Below are positions 41,740 through 50,363 of a stretch of DNA of 64,000 nt, one piece after another. The translations under genes were made by a program, and so were the position numbers. Numbering within the stretch: position 1 is the first letter of the stretch; each line of letters opens with the position of its first letter. The notes under the pieces are model-generated. The model was not told the origin of the DNA and did no database searches. It was given only the letters and a program-made list of their open reading frames with translations. The DNA is from Stenotrophomonas sp. ASS1 (GTDB lineage: Bacteria; Pseudomonadota; Gammaproteobacteria; Xanthomonadales; Xanthomonadaceae), in contig NZ_CP031167.1 of assembly GCF_004346925.1 (NCBI RefSeq), forward strand, positions 392,001-456,000. The letters run 5' to 3'.

Positions 41740-42582
41740 TCAGCGCTTGACGGCCAGCACGCCGTCAAGCGCCAGTTCGGCCTTGAACCCCGCCTTTTCC
41801 AGGCGCTTGGCCACTTCACGCGGCACGTCGCGGCCGCTGGTCAGCTTGTTCGGGGCGCCGGTGTAGTGGAACAAGCGACCGCCCTTGCGGATGACGCGGG
41901 CGAGGTGGTCGTAGAACACCTGCGAGTACAGTTCGCCGGCGATGCCGAAGCGCGGCGGGTCGTGCAGGATCGCGTCGACGCTGTTGCTGGCCACCTGTTC
42001 GATCTGCTGCGAGACATCGCCGTGGCTGAACTGCAGCCGGCCACCGGCCGCAGCCGATTCCGGATCCGGCGACCACGGATTGAGCGTGCGCAGCCACATC
42101 ACGTCGGCATTCTTCTCGAACGAGCGGATCTGACCGACGCCGGCCTCCAGCGCGCAGGCGGCGAAGTAGCCCAGGCCACCGCAGGTATCGAGGATGACCT
42201 TGCCGGCCGGGGCGACCAGCTCGACCTTGCGGCGCGCATCCTCGAACGGTGACAGCTTGGAGGTCGGCAGCATCTTGATGCCGTCGATCTCGAAGGTCGG
42301 TGCGCCCCATTCGGTGGGCACCAGCTTGATCAGCGAGCCGCTGTAGCGCGAGATCGGTGCGAAGTCCTCGCCGTCCCAGTAGTACAGCGTGCGGTCCTTC
42401 AGCTTGCCCGGCCACGGGTAGCGCTGGCCACGGAAGTGGAAGCCGTCGGCATCCAGCACCACGCTGTCCTGGCCGCGGCCAAGGTCGAGCGAGCCCTGCC
42501 ATTCAGCAGCGCCCTTGTCATGGGCACGGCGCAGGGTGTCAGCGCTGTCGCGGGTCAGCAGGGGGCCGGTGTAATGGGGCAC
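41740..42582 (-). CDS. Class I SAM-dependent methyltransferase
   Basis: 280 residues. N-terminal substrate region (DLGRGQDSVVLDADGF, YPWPGKLKDRTLYYW), then the Rossmann core with motif I VILDTCGGLGYFAACALEAG, acidic loop RSFEKNADV, motif II FSHGDV, and VDAILHDPPRFGI. Similar to archaeal-type proteins annotated as SAM methyltransferases next to spermidine-synthase-like folds. Substrate unknown; the DPPRF motif suggests amine or nucleic-acid targets. Confidence 0.82.
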   Translation of the reverse strand: MPHYTGPLLTRDSADTLRRAHDKGAAEWQGSLDLGRGQDSVVLDADGFHFRGQRYPWPGKLKDRTLYYWDGEDFAPISRYSGSLIKLVPTEWGAPTFEIDGIKMLPTSKLSPFEDARRKVELVAPAGKVILDTCGGLGYFAACALEAGVGQIRSFEKNADVMWLRTLNPWSPDPESAAAGGRLQFSHGDVSQQIEQVASNSVDAILHDPPRFGIAGELYSQVFYDHLARVIRKGGRLFHYTGAPNKLTSGRDVPREVAKRLEKAGFKAELALDGVLAVKR

Positions 42583-42657
42583 GGCGGGTACCGGGGCGGT
42601 TCGGGGGAGGGCATGGTACCGCAGCTGTTGCCGGGGTCACGCGTGGCTGCTGTTGCG

Positions 42658-42718
42658 CTAGATCCACGCCACGCGTGGATGCCAGCATGGCGGAGCCGAG
42701 CGTGGGCTCGGCGCTACA
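42658..42718. repeat. SMAG-type palindromes
   Basis: Two palindromes: TAGATCCACGCC/GCGTGGAT and a GCCGAGC/GCTCGGC stem headed (minus strand) by GTAG; that TAG at 42714-42716 is the stop of the minus-strand gene ending at 42714. Confidence 0.8.
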
Positions 42719-43043
42719 GCTGGCTGGTGCAGCTATAGCCGTGTGTGGTTCCTTCCCCTGAAATCACGCCGACGCCACGCGACGGCTGCATGCCTACTCG
42801 CGCGCACGACCGACGATGGACCTCCTGGGTTTCCGGTGGCTGCCGATCAAAGTCGTAGCGCAGGCTACCGTCTTCCTGCATCAGCCAATGCACGGTGACG
42901 CGCTCATGGCGACCATCACCGAGATCCCAGTCCAGGGTGCGCATGATCAGGGTCCGGCCATCGGGCAGCTGCCGGACTTCGTCATAGGCACCTTGGGTCT
43001 TCGGCGCGCTTACCGCAAGCAGCAGAAACAGCAGCATTGGCAT
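42714..43043 (-). CDS. Small exported protein, unknown function
   Basis: 109 residues with a short signal peptide (MLLFLLLAVSAPKTQG). The mature part (VRQLPDGRTLIMRTLDWDLGDGRHERVTVHWLMQEDG) is beta-rich and polar and contains two cysteines near the C-terminus. The last residues (CTSQL) run into the SMAG element, which provides the stop codon, so the native end may have been shortened or lengthened. Confidence 0.6.
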   Translation of the reverse strand: MPMLLFLLLAVSAPKTQGAYDEVRQLPDGRTLIMRTLDWDLGDGRHERVTVHWLMQEDGSLRYDFDRQPPETQEVHRRSCARVGMQPSRGVGVISGEGTTHGYSCTSQL

Positions 43044-43105
43044 CGCTCCTCAAAGAAGACAGGTTGTAACCATAGTGCCCTGCGCCGCCATCAGAATCAT
43101 TGCAT

Positions 43106-43522
43106 CTACGGGCACTTCACCGCATACACCGGCCCAGCCCCGATCAGCATCAGCGCCATGTAGTCACTATCACTGGCCTTTCCCTTCAGCGTCGCGCCCT
43201 TGTTGAAGTGGAAGATGCCGAAGCCACCGGCCATGCGGATCAACGCACTGTCGATCTGCTCGGCGTCATCGCGGAAGTAGCGGCTGATCTCGCTGCGGGT
43301 GGCCTTGTGCAGCGCATTGGGCTCGCGCTGCCACTGGTCGCCGCGGCTGAAGGAGACGAAGTACTGGCCGCCTTCCTTGTCGATGCGGAAATCGGCCGGC
43401 TTGCGCGCGCCGGTGGCGAAGCAGCCCTGCAACGGGTTGGCGCTGAAAGGAAGCCCGGCATCACCACTGCAGGCGGTGAGCAGCAGGAGGGCACCGGGCA
43501 GCAGCAGGCGGAGCGTGCGCAT
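43106..43522 (-). CDS. Lipoprotein, unknown function
   Basis: 138 residues from ATG 43522; the frame continues upstream through SMAG repeats but without a usable signal. Lipobox LLTAC (Cys18). The mature part has a small beta-rich domain: LQGCFATGARKPADFRIDKEGGQYFVSFS and IFHFNKGATLKGK. It resembles small lipoproteins that bind envelope components; no family named. Confidence 0.7.
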   Translation of the reverse strand: MRTLRLLLPGALLLLTACSGDAGLPFSANPLQGCFATGARKPADFRIDKEGGQYFVSFSRGDQWQREPNALHKATRSEISRYFRDDAEQIDSALIRMAGGFGIFHFNKGATLKGKASDSDYMALMLIGAGPVYAVKCP

Positions 43523-43612
43523 GGGATGTCCCGACGGGGCAGGTGCGGCTAGTGTAGGCAGCACACGGGCGTGGTCCGTACAGAAATTCGGCAAGGACAC
43601 AGGGGTTTTCGG

Positions 43613-43897
43613 ATGGCGAAGGGCAAGGCACCGTGGTGCGGCGTGGCCAGTTGGCTGGGGATCGCTGTGGGTTGGGGCGCGGGCACGTTGGCTGCGCAGG
43701 CGGCGGTGGCCGCAGGCGGCAATGGCATGGCTGCGGGATTGGGCGTGGGGGTGCTGGGCGCGGCGCTGGTGGGCTGCGGTCTGGCGGTGGCTTCGCGCGT
43801 GCGCGGCGAGCGCTGGCCGTGGATCGGCATCGGTGGTGCGGTGCTGAGTGCGCTGCCGCTGCTGATGTACCTGCTGCGGATGATGTTGAAGCTCTAG
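43613..43897 (+). CDS. Small integral membrane protein
   Basis: 94 residues from the ATG at 43613 (a start 42 bp upstream is possible). Three predicted membrane segments of Gly/Ala-rich type (about 10-32, 36-60, 68-90). No family recognised. Followed by a SMAG pair. Confidence 0.6.
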   Translation: MAKGKAPWCGVASWLGIAVGWGAGTLAAQAAVAAGGNGMAAGLGVGVLGAALVGCGLAVASRVRGERWPWIGIGGAVLSALPLLMYLLRMMLKL

Positions 43898-43899
43898 CG

Positions 43900-43978
43900 G
43901 TAGTGCCGGCCGCTGGCCGGCACCTGCAGGTTGTGTGCGGCGTTCATGGGGTTGCCGGCCAGCGGCCGGCACTACCAG
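43900..43978. repeat. Inverted SMAG pair
   Basis: GTAG-headed TGCCGGCC/GGCCGGCA palindromes in opposite orientation, separating convergent genes. Confidence 0.85.
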
Positions 43979-43985
43979 ATGCGGG

Positions 43986-44960
43986 TCAGGCGCTGCGGTG
44001 AATCTCCACCGTCACGTGCACCAGTTCCTCATGAATCGCCAGCGCGTTGCGCACGGTATCGGCATCCAGACTGACGTCGCTGGTGACCACGCTGGCGCTG
44101 ACCGCGTACTTGCCGCGACCCACCTGCCAGACGTGCAGGTCGGCCAGGCGTGCCGGCCACGGGCCCTGTTCGATTACCTCGCGCACTTCGGCCACCACCG
44201 GCGCATCCATCTGCGCGTCGAGCAGGATGCGGCCACTGTCGCGTAGCAGGCCGATTGCCCAGACCGTCACCAGCACGGCGCCGACCAGGCCCATCACCGG
44301 GTCCAGCCAAGTCAGGCCCAGCAGCTTGCCGCCAAGCAGGGCGACGATGGCCAGCACCGAGGTGGCGGCGTCGGCCAGCACGTGCACGTAGGCCGAGCGC
44401 AGGTTGAGGTCGTGACCGTGCGCATGGCCGTGATCGTGGTCGTGCCCGTGCCCGTGGTGGTGCGCGTGGCCCGGGCTGTCGTGCAGCCACCAGGCGCAGA
44501 GCAGGTTCACGCCCAGGCCCACCGCTGCGATCGCGATGGCTTCGTTGTAGTGGATGGGGGCGGGCACCCACAGCCGTTCCAGCGATTGCACGGCCATCAG
44601 CGCGGCGATGCCGAGCAATGCGATGGCGCTGGTATAGCCGGCCAGGATCTCGATCTTCCACGTACCGAAGGCGAAGCGCGGATCGTGCGCGTAGCGCCGC
44701 GCGCAGCGGTAGGCGAACACCGAGAGGCCCAGCGCCAGCGCGTGCGAACTCATGTGCCAGCCGTCGGCGAGCACGGCCATGGAGTTGAACCACCAGCCGC
44801 CGACGATCTCCACCAACATCATGCTGACGGTGAGCCACAGGGCGCGGCGGGTGTTGCGTTCGGCCAGCGGGTTGCCGTCGTCGAAGCGGTGTTCGTGGCG
44901 ACGGGCGGCGGCGAGGGCGTCCAATTGCATGGCGGTGGGAGCTGGAGTGGATACCCCCAT
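43986..44960 (-). CDS. dmeF: Cation diffusion facilitator, DmeF-like metal efflux
   Basis: 324 residues from ATG 44960 (an alternative ATG lies at 44930). Six membrane segments with the CDF metal sites (MAVLADGWHMSSH in TM2 and VHVLADAATSV in TM5), an extended His/Asp-rich loop HAHHHGHGHDHDHGHAHGH (about 165-183) between TM4 and TM5, and the cytoplasmic C-terminal domain. The HHxH-type loop and the HMSSHAL signature match DmeF, which exports cobalt and nickel. Divergent from an RcnR/DmeR-type repressor 18 bp away. Confidence 0.88.
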   Translation of the reverse strand: MGVSTPAPTAMQLDALAAARRHEHRFDDGNPLAERNTRRALWLTVSMMLVEIVGGWWFNSMAVLADGWHMSSHALALGLSVFAYRCARRYAHDPRFAFGTWKIEILAGYTSAIALLGIAALMAVQSLERLWVPAPIHYNEAIAIAAVGLGVNLLCAWWLHDSPGHAHHHGHGHDHDHGHAHGHDLNLRSAYVHVLADAATSVLAIVALLGGKLLGLTWLDPVMGLVGAVLVTVWAIGLLRDSGRILLDAQMDAPVVAEVREVIEQGPWPARLADLHVWQVGRGKYAVSASVVTSDVSLDADTVRNALAIHEELVHVTVEIHRSA

Positions 44961-44972
44961 AGGGTATATGAT
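44951..44972. promoter_or_regulatory. Shared operator and promoter between the CDF transporter and its repressor
   Basis: The palindrome ATACCC-n5-GGGTAT (44951-44967) overlaps the 18 bp between the divergent starts. A TATGAT -10 (44967-44972) for the repressor ends seven bases before its ATG, so that transcript would be leaderless. Such GC-core, AT-flanked palindromes are typical operators of the CsoR/RcnR family. Confidence 0.65.
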
Positions 44973-44978
44973 CCTGCC

Positions 44979-45263
44979 ATGGCCCATGTACACAAGAATC
45001 GAAAGCAGCTGCTGACCCGGGTACGCCGCATCGCGGGCCAGGTGGCGGCGTTGGAGCAGGCGCTGGACAAGCCCGAGGGGGAAGCGGGGGACTGCGCGGG
45101 CGTGCTGGTGCAGGTTGCCGCCGTGCGCGGTGCAGCCCACAGCCTGTTGATGGAGCTGCTGCACGAGCACCTGCAGGAACATGTGGTGGGTGCCGAAGAC
45201 CCGCAGCAGCGGGCGGACGAGGCTGCGGTGCTGGTGGAGCTGCTGCGCCGCTACGGCAAATAG
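44979..45263 (+). CDS. dmeR: CsoR/RcnR/FrmR-family metal-sensing repressor (DmeR-like)
   Basis: 94 residues from ATG 44979. All-helical family pattern: [57 protein letters not shown]; the metal ligands His3 (in AHVH), Cys39 and the His64-type residues fit cobalt/nickel sensors of the RcnR/DmeR branch. It would repress the divergent efflux gene and itself until the metal accumulates. Followed by the 48-bp SMAG array. Confidence 0.9.
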   Translation: MAHVHKNRKQLLTRVRRIAGQVAALEQALDKPEGEAGDCAGVLVQVAAVRGAAHSLLMELLHEHLQEHVVGAEDPQQRADEAAVLVELLRRYGK

Positions 45264-45268
45264 CAGGG

Positions 45269-45487
45269 GTAGTGCCGGCCGCTGGCCGGCAACTGCAGGT
45301 TGCGTCCGAAGCTCATGCGGTTGCCGGCCAGCGGCCGGCACTACCCGTGGCGTTCGAAGCTCATGCGGTTGCCGGCCAGCGGCCGGCACTACCCGCGGCG
45401 TCCGAAGCTCATGCGGTTGCCGGCCAGCGGCCGGCACTACCCGTGGCGTCCGAAGCTCATGCGGTTGCCGGCCAGCGGCCGGCACTA
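45269..45487. repeat. SMAG array with 48-bp period
   Basis: One plus-oriented GTAG palindrome (45269) followed by four copies of a 48-bp unit in the opposite orientation (unit starts marked by GCTCATGCGG at 45311, 45359, 45407 and 45455). The period is a multiple of three, so open frames cross the array. The last unit's CTAC (45485-45488) is the stop of the MerC gene. Confidence 0.92.
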
Positions 45488-45856
45488 CCCGTGCCGGTGT
45501 CGCGCGTTCCAGATATGCGTGGCGGCCAGCAGCAGGCTGCCGGTGACCGTCATCGGTGTCTCCCAGTCGTGCGAGGGCAGCGCCAGCGCGCCGGCCAGCA
45601 GCAGGCCGAGCCCGGCGCCGGCGGTGGCCCAGGCCAGCACGGGCAGTGGGTGGCGGCGCTCGGCCCGCCACAGCGCGTAGCCGGTCAGTGGCAGGGCGAT
45701 GGCCACGAACAGCAGGTGGACCCATTCCGCTTCGGCCCAGGTGCCGAACAGCGGCAGCGCGGCGGCAAGCAGGGGCAACGCCAGGCAGTGCAGCAGGCAC
45801 AGGCTGGACAGGGCGACCGCGCCGGCATCGAGCAGGGCGGCAGAAGGCGACTTCAT
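45485..45856 (-). CDS. MerC-domain membrane protein
   Basis: 123 residues from ATG 45856. Four membrane segments with the MerC signature: [22 protein letters not shown] (cysteine pair region), [39 protein letters not shown], and a terminal [10 protein letters not shown]. MerC proteins take up mercury, but stand-alone homologues next to Zur-regulated GTPases are thought to serve zinc or other metal uptake. Divergent from a COG0523 GTPase with a Zur-like box between. Stop codon supplied by SMAG. Confidence 0.85.
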   Translation of the reverse strand: MKSPSAALLDAGAVALSSLCLLHCLALPLLAAALPLFGTWAEAEWVHLLFVAIALPLTGYALWRAERRHPLPVLAWATAGAGLGLLLAGALALPSHDWETPMTVTGSLLLAATHIWNARHRHG

Positions 45857-45878
45857 CGGGGGAGGTTCCTTGCGCAAC

Positions 45879-45901
45879 AAGTGTTATACAGTAACATTTC
45901 C
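45879..45901. promoter_or_regulatory. Zur-like operator
   Basis: The sequence AAGTGTTATACAGTAACATTT is a close match to the palindromic gamma-proteobacterial Zur consensus (GTTATA..TATAAC core) and lies between the divergent MerC and COG0523 GTPase genes, where it could repress both when zinc is plentiful. Confidence 0.75.
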
Positions 45902-45925
45902 GTTCCGCAGCCAACCCGCTCCGAC

Positions 45926-47251
45926 ATGAACACTGTTTCCCGCGCCGACCGTCGCCTTCCGGTCACCGTGCTGTCCGGCTTCCTGGGGGCCGGCAAGACC
46001 ACCCTGCTCAACCAGATCCTGCGCAACCGCGAGGGCCTGCGCGTGGCGGTCATCGTCAACGACATGAGCGAGGTCAACATCGATGCGCAGCTGGTGCGCG
46101 AAGGTGGGGCCGAACTGCGCCGCACCGAAGAGACGCTGGTGGAGTTCAGCAACGGTTGCATCTGCTGCACGCTGCGCGATGACCTGCTGCAGGAAGTGCG
46201 GCGTCTGGCTGATGCGGGTCGTTATGACTACCTGCTGATCGAGTCGACGGGCATCGGTGAACCGATGCCGGTGGCGGCCACGTTCGCGGTGCGCGACGAG
46301 CACGGCTTCAGCCTGAGTGATATCGCGCGGCTGGACACGATGGTGACGGTGGTCGACGGCAGCGCGTTCCTTGCCGACTTCGGCTCGACCCTGCGCCTGG
46401 CCGAACGCGGCCAGCAGGCCGGGCCGGACGATGATCGCGGTGTGGTCGATCTGCTGTGCGAGCAGGTGGAGTTCGCCGACGTGATCGTGGTCAGCAAGGT
46501 CGACCAGGTGGACGACGAGGTGCTGCAGGACACGCTGGCGGTACTGCGTGGCTTGAACCGGGATGCGAAGCTGCTGCTGTCCAGCTTCGGTGATGTGCCG
46601 TTGGCCGAGCTGCTGGATACCGGCCGCTTCGACATGGAGCGTGCGCAACGTGCGCCTGGCTGGGTGAAGGAACTGCGGGGCGAGCACACACCGGAGACCG
46701 AAGAGTACGGCATCGGCAGCTTCGTCTACCGTTCGCGGCGTCCGTTCCACCCCGCGCGATTCGCCCGCGCGCTGCAGTCCGGCATGCCCGGCGTGATCCG
46801 CAGCAAGGGCTGGTTCTGGCTGGCCAACCGCATGGATTGGGTAGGCGAGTTGAACACCGTGGGCGCGGCGACGCGGACGCAGGCGGCGGGCTTCTGGTAT
46901 GCCGCGCGCGACCGCGTGCGTGCCGGCCTGGAAGACACTGCGCCGTTGTTGCCGCCGACACCGCTGCCGTACAGCGACCTCGGCTGGGCGCGGCAGCAGG
47001 CTGATTGCTGGAGTGCGCCGCTGCCGGGGCTGGAGGAATTCCCGGATGCAGCCGCGCACACGGCGATGCAGCGGCTGTGGCACCCGTTGTGGGGGGATCG
47101 CCGCCAGGAGCTGGTGGTGATTGGTGTGCACATGGATGAGCGTGCGGTGCGCGCGGAGCTGGATGCGTGCCTGCTCAATGACCAGGAGCTGCGGGCGGGG
47201 CCACTGCTGTGGCAGCAGATGCCACAGGCGTTCCCGGTGTGGAAGCGCTGA
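45926..47251 (+). CDS. COG0523 G3E GTPase (ZigA/CobW-like zinc metallochaperone)
   Basis: 441 residues from ATG 45926. Walker A GFLGAGKT (18-25), the metal-binding NGCICC (CxCC, about 76-81), GTPase motifs ESTGIGEP and VSKVDQVD, and the C-terminal CobW_C domain ([21 protein letters not shown]). Zur-regulated COG0523 proteins deliver zinc to essential enzymes during zinc starvation. Divergent from MerC across a Zur-like box. The longer 659-residue frame is an artefact of the SMAG array. Confidence 0.92.
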   Translation: MNTVSRADRRLPVTVLSGFLGAGKTTLLNQILRNREGLRVAVIVNDMSEVNIDAQLVREGGAELRRTEETLVEFSNGCICCTLRDDLLQEVRRLADAGRYDYLLIESTGIGEPMPVAATFAVRDEHGFSLSDIARLDTMVTVVDGSAFLADFGSTLRLAERGQQAGPDDDRGVVDLLCEQVEFADVIVVSKVDQVDDEVLQDTLAVLRGLNRDAKLLLSSFGDVPLAELLDTGRFDMERAQRAPGWVKELRGEHTPETEEYGIGSFVYRSRRPFHPARFARALQSGMPGVIRSKGWFWLANRMDWVGELNTVGAATRTQAAGFWYAARDRVRAGLEDTAPLLPPTPLPYSDLGWARQQADCWSAPLPGLEEFPDAAAHTAMQRLWHPLWGDRRQELVVIGVHMDERAVRAELDACLLNDQELRAGPLLWQQMPQAFPVWKR

Positions 47252-47272
47252 TGGTGCATTGAGGTCTCTTGG

Positions 47273-47392
47273 GCTGCCGGCCAGCGGCCGGCACTACCCC
47301 GGGTCGATACACCATGCGTGGATGGCCGGCATGGCGGAGTCGAGCATGGCTCGACTCTACAGAATCGAATCCACGCATGGCGTGGATCTACA
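47273..47392. repeat. SMAG elements at the end of the ABC-F gene
   Basis: A GGCCGGC palindrome (47273-47300), then two GTAG-headed palindromes of the GAGTCGAGC and TCCACGCATG types (about 47310-47392). CTAC at 47388-47391 gives the TAG stop of the ABC-F gene. Confidence 0.8.
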
Positions 47393-48995
47393 AGGCGTCA
47401 TGCCACTGCCAGCCCTCGGTGCTCACGTGCAGCACCTGGGTCGGCCGCAACGCCTGCAGCAGGTGCCGGTCGTGGCTGACCATCACCAGTGCGCCCGGCC
47501 ATGCCGCAAGCAGTTCCTCCAACGCCTGCAATGCGTTCAGATCCAGCGCATTGCCGGGCTCGTCCAGCAGCAACAGCTGCGGCGCGGGATCGGCGTACAA
47601 CACGCTGCCCAGTGCGCCTTTCACCCGTTCGCCATCGCTGAGGCTGCTGGCGGCGCGCTGGATGCGCTGTGCATCCAGTCCCAGCAGCGCGAGCCGTGTG
47701 CGCAGTTCGCCCGGGTCCGCCCCCGGATTGGCCGCCTGTACGCTATCGAGGATGCTGCGCTCGCCGGACAATCCCAGCAGCTGCTGGTCGAGCAGCGCCA
47801 GTGGCGCATGCCGTTGCACGATGCCGCTGCGTGCAGGCAGCTGGCCGCCCAATACACGCAGCAGGGTCGATTTGCCGCTGCCGTTGTCACCGACCACGGC
47901 AATGCGCTGGCCGCGGCGGATCTCCAGCTGCAACGGGGCACTGCAGCCATGTGGCAGCACCAGCGCCTCGGCCTGTAGCAGGCGCGTGCTGCCACGGTCA
48001 CCCGCACCGGCGAACAGTGCCAGTTCCGGCGCCGCGTGCACCGCCGATGCCGCTGCGCGCAGATGCTCTGCGCTGGCCTGCAGGCGTTCGGCCTGCACCT
48101 GTTGTGCGCGACCATGGCTGGCTTCGGCGCGCTGCTTCTGGCGGCCGAGCAGGATCGGGGCCTGGTTGGCCTGCTTCGCATCGCGATTGCCGCGTGCCTG
48201 GCGTTGCTGCTGGCGCTCGTGCTGTTCGCGTGCACTGCGTTGCTGCTGCCGATGCTGCGCACGTGCTTGGTCAAGCTGGGCGGCGGCGGCTTCACGTTCG
48301 GCAGTGCGCACTTCGGCATAGTGCTGCCACGGCCCACCATAGCGATGCAGCCCGCGCCCATCGAGCTCGACGATCTGCTGCATGTGCGCCAGCAGTTCGC
48401 GATCATGGCTGATCACCAGCAGGCCGCCGCGCCATTGCTGCAACTGCTCGTACAGTTGCTGGCGATGACGCGCATCAAGGTGGTTACTGGGTTCGTCCAG
48501 GATCAGCCAGTCGGCACCGCTGGCCCAGGCGCCGGACAGCGCCACCTGCATGGCCTGGCCGCCACTGAGGCGCGCGGCCGGCTGGGCGGGATCGAGGTCG
48601 TCGGGAAGCTGCAGCGCACGCCATTGCTGCTGCAGGCGTTCACGCAGATCCCAGCGGTCGCCGATGCAGGTGAAGTCGGCCTCATCGACGCTGCCGGCTT
48701 CGATGCGTGCGAGCGCGGACAGGGCTTCACCCACACCGGCCAATTCACCGACGGTACCGGTAGGTGGATAGCCCGGTGTGGGCAACAGGAACACGCGGCC
48801 ACTGCCACGCACCTGGCCACTATCGGGCGACAGACGCCCGGCCAGTAGGCGTGCGAGCACGCTTTTGCCAGCGCCATTGGCACCGACCAGGCCGGTGGCG
48901 ACCGGTTCGAAGGAAAACGTCAGATCGGAAAACAGCACACGGCCGTCGGCCAATCGATACGACACGCGATCGAGCGTGAGGGAATGCGGAGTCAT
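47388..48995 (-). CDS. ABC-F family ATPase
   Basis: 535 residues from ATG 48995 (GGAGG four bases upstream); longer frames exist but lack a ribosome-binding site. Two ABC domains: Walker A GANGAGKS and signature LSGGQ (first), GDNGSGKS and LSDGE (second), Walker B LLILDEPSNHLD / LLLLDEPGNALD, and a long Gln/Arg/Ala-rich linker (about 230-320). No membrane domain. ABC-F proteins act on ribosomes, in translation or antibiotic protection; the divergent linker prevents subtyping. Confidence 0.9.
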   Translation of the reverse strand: MTPHSLTLDRVSYRLADGRVLFSDLTFSFEPVATGLVGANGAGKSVLARLLAGRLSPDSGQVRGSGRVFLLPTPGYPPTGTVGELAGVGEALSALARIEAGSVDEADFTCIGDRWDLRERLQQQWRALQLPDDLDPAQPAARLSGGQAMQVALSGAWASGADWLILDEPSNHLDARHRQQLYEQLQQWRGGLLVISHDRELLAHMQQIVELDGRGLHRYGGPWQHYAEVRTAEREAAAAQLDQARAQHRQQQRSAREQHERQQQRQARGNRDAKQANQAPILLGRQKQRAEASHGRAQQVQAERLQASAEHLRAAASAVHAAPELALFAGAGDRGSTRLLQAEALVLPHGCSAPLQLEIRRGQRIAVVGDNGSGKSTLLRVLGGQLPARSGIVQRHAPLALLDQQLLGLSGERSILDSVQAANPGADPGELRTRLALLGLDAQRIQRAASSLSDGERVKGALGSVLYADPAPQLLLLDEPGNALDLNALQALEELLAAWPGALVMVSHDRHLLQALRPTQVLHVSTEGWQWHDAL

Positions 48996-49146
48996 GCGAC
49001 CTCCATGGATGCCGGGTTCTCCCCTGCGCGCAGGGGCGGGAAGAGTCAGGCCGTCTAGTGGGAAGACGGCGGCATCAATGGCGCATTGGTCGCGAGCCTC
49101 TGGGAGGGATGAGGGGAGATTATACCGCCCGCAGGGCATGCGAACT

Positions 49147-49203
49147 GTAGAGTCGAGCTTGCTCGACTGCTTTTGAGGAGCAGTCGAGCAAGCTCGACTC
49201 TAC
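49147..49203. repeat. SMAG pair at the end of the LysR gene
   Basis: GTAGAGTCGAGC/GCTCGACTC palindromes in inverted pair; CTAC at 49200-49203 gives the TAG stop of the minus-strand LysR gene. Confidence 0.85.
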
Positions 49204-50135
49204 GTGGCACGGCCATCGAGCGCAGATCTACCGGCCTGCGGCACGGTTTCCAGGCGCGCGCTGACGAAGTCGATGAATACCCGCAGCTTCGGAAGCACGT
49301 GGCGGCCCGACGGCCACAGCAGGTGGAAGATGCCGCAGGAGTGCACATGCTCGTCGAGCACGGTCAGCAGGCGTCCATCGGCCAGTGCATCGCGCACCGA
49401 GTGCACCGGCACGAATGCCAGGCCGATATCGCGCAATGCAAGCGCCACCCGCGCTTCGATGGTATTGGCCACCATGTGTACCGGCAGTTCCTGCGGTGTT
49501 TCATGGTCGGGCCAGTGGATCGGCCACAGTTCCAGCTTGCCGGTGCTGGGGAAGCGATAGTGCAGCAGCGTGTGCTGCATCAGATCGGCCGGCGTGCGCG
49601 GCGTGCCGCGCCGCTGCAGGTACGCCGGCGAGGCGACGATGCGGCGTGGGAACACGCCCAGGCGTCGAGCGTTCATGCGTGAGTCGCTGGGCTCGCCGAC
49701 GCGCAGCACGGCATCGAAACCCTCCTCGATGACATCGACCAGGCGGTCGCTGAAATCCAGATCGAGGCGGATGTCCGGATACGCGGACATGAACTCGGCC
49801 ATCAGTGGCAGAGTGAGATCACCCACCAGCGGCAGACCGATGCGCAGCGTGCCACTTGGTGCGGCATGCGGTTGCGCCAGCTCGGTGCGCGCGGCATCGC
49901 GCTCGTCGAGGATGCGCCGGCAGCGTGCCAGGAACAGCTGGCCCTCGGCGGTGAGGGTGATGCTGCGCGTGCTGCGGTGGAACAGGCGCACGCCCAGTGC
50001 CTGTTCCAGCCGGGCAACGCATTTGCCGGCGGCCGAGGCCGAGATGCCCTGCAGGCGCCCGGTCTCGACGAAGCTGCGGGTGTCGGCCGCGTGCACGAAG
50101 GTCTGCAGATTGGCGAGGTTGTCCAGGACTGACAT
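49200..50135 (-). CDS. LysR-family transcriptional regulator
   Basis: 311 residues from ATG 50135. N-terminal helix-turn-helix (LQTFVHAADTRSFVETGRLQGISASAAGKCVARLEQALGVRLF) and effector-binding domain (GTLRIGLPLVGDLTLPLMAEFM). It is divergent from the serine hydrolase/MFS pair, 228 bp away, and probably regulates it, as LysR proteins usually act on divergent neighbours. Stop codon contributed by SMAG. Confidence 0.9.
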   Translation of the reverse strand: MSVLDNLANLQTFVHAADTRSFVETGRLQGISASAAGKCVARLEQALGVRLFHRSTRSITLTAEGQLFLARCRRILDERDAARTELAQPHAAPSGTLRIGLPLVGDLTLPLMAEFMSAYPDIRLDLDFSDRLVDVIEEGFDAVLRVGEPSDSRMNARRLGVFPRRIVASPAYLQRRGTPRTPADLMQHTLLHYRFPSTGKLELWPIHWPDHETPQELPVHMVANTIEARVALALRDIGLAFVPVHSVRDALADGRLLTVLDEHVHSCGIFHLLWPSGRHVLPKLRVFIDFVSARLETVPQAGRSALDGRAT

Positions 50136-50363
50136 GGGCGTGCGGGCAATGAAAGCGGCAGGGTAGGTCGGCGCGGCTGTAGCGGACGGCTCCGCCATCG
50201 CAACACTGTGGTGCGAAGTGGTGCGGAGCCCGTTGCGGCCTTGCAGTTCCGGCCATCATGCCGATTGCGGACTGCACGGTCCATGATGCCCGGAGCGGCA
50301 ACCGGCTTTTTGCACGAGGGCGTGGTGCCTAACGTGGCGGGCCTCTCCCCACGGATCACCGCG

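Noticed and set aside
45269-45487. Second CRISPR-like array with 48-bp period
   Set aside because: Spacers are identical, repeats are SMAG elements; not CRISPR.
44961-45914. N-terminal extension of the CDF transporter through the repressor and SMAG array
   Set aside because: It would overlap the repressor gene and translate palindromes; the family start is at MGVSTP or MQLDAL.
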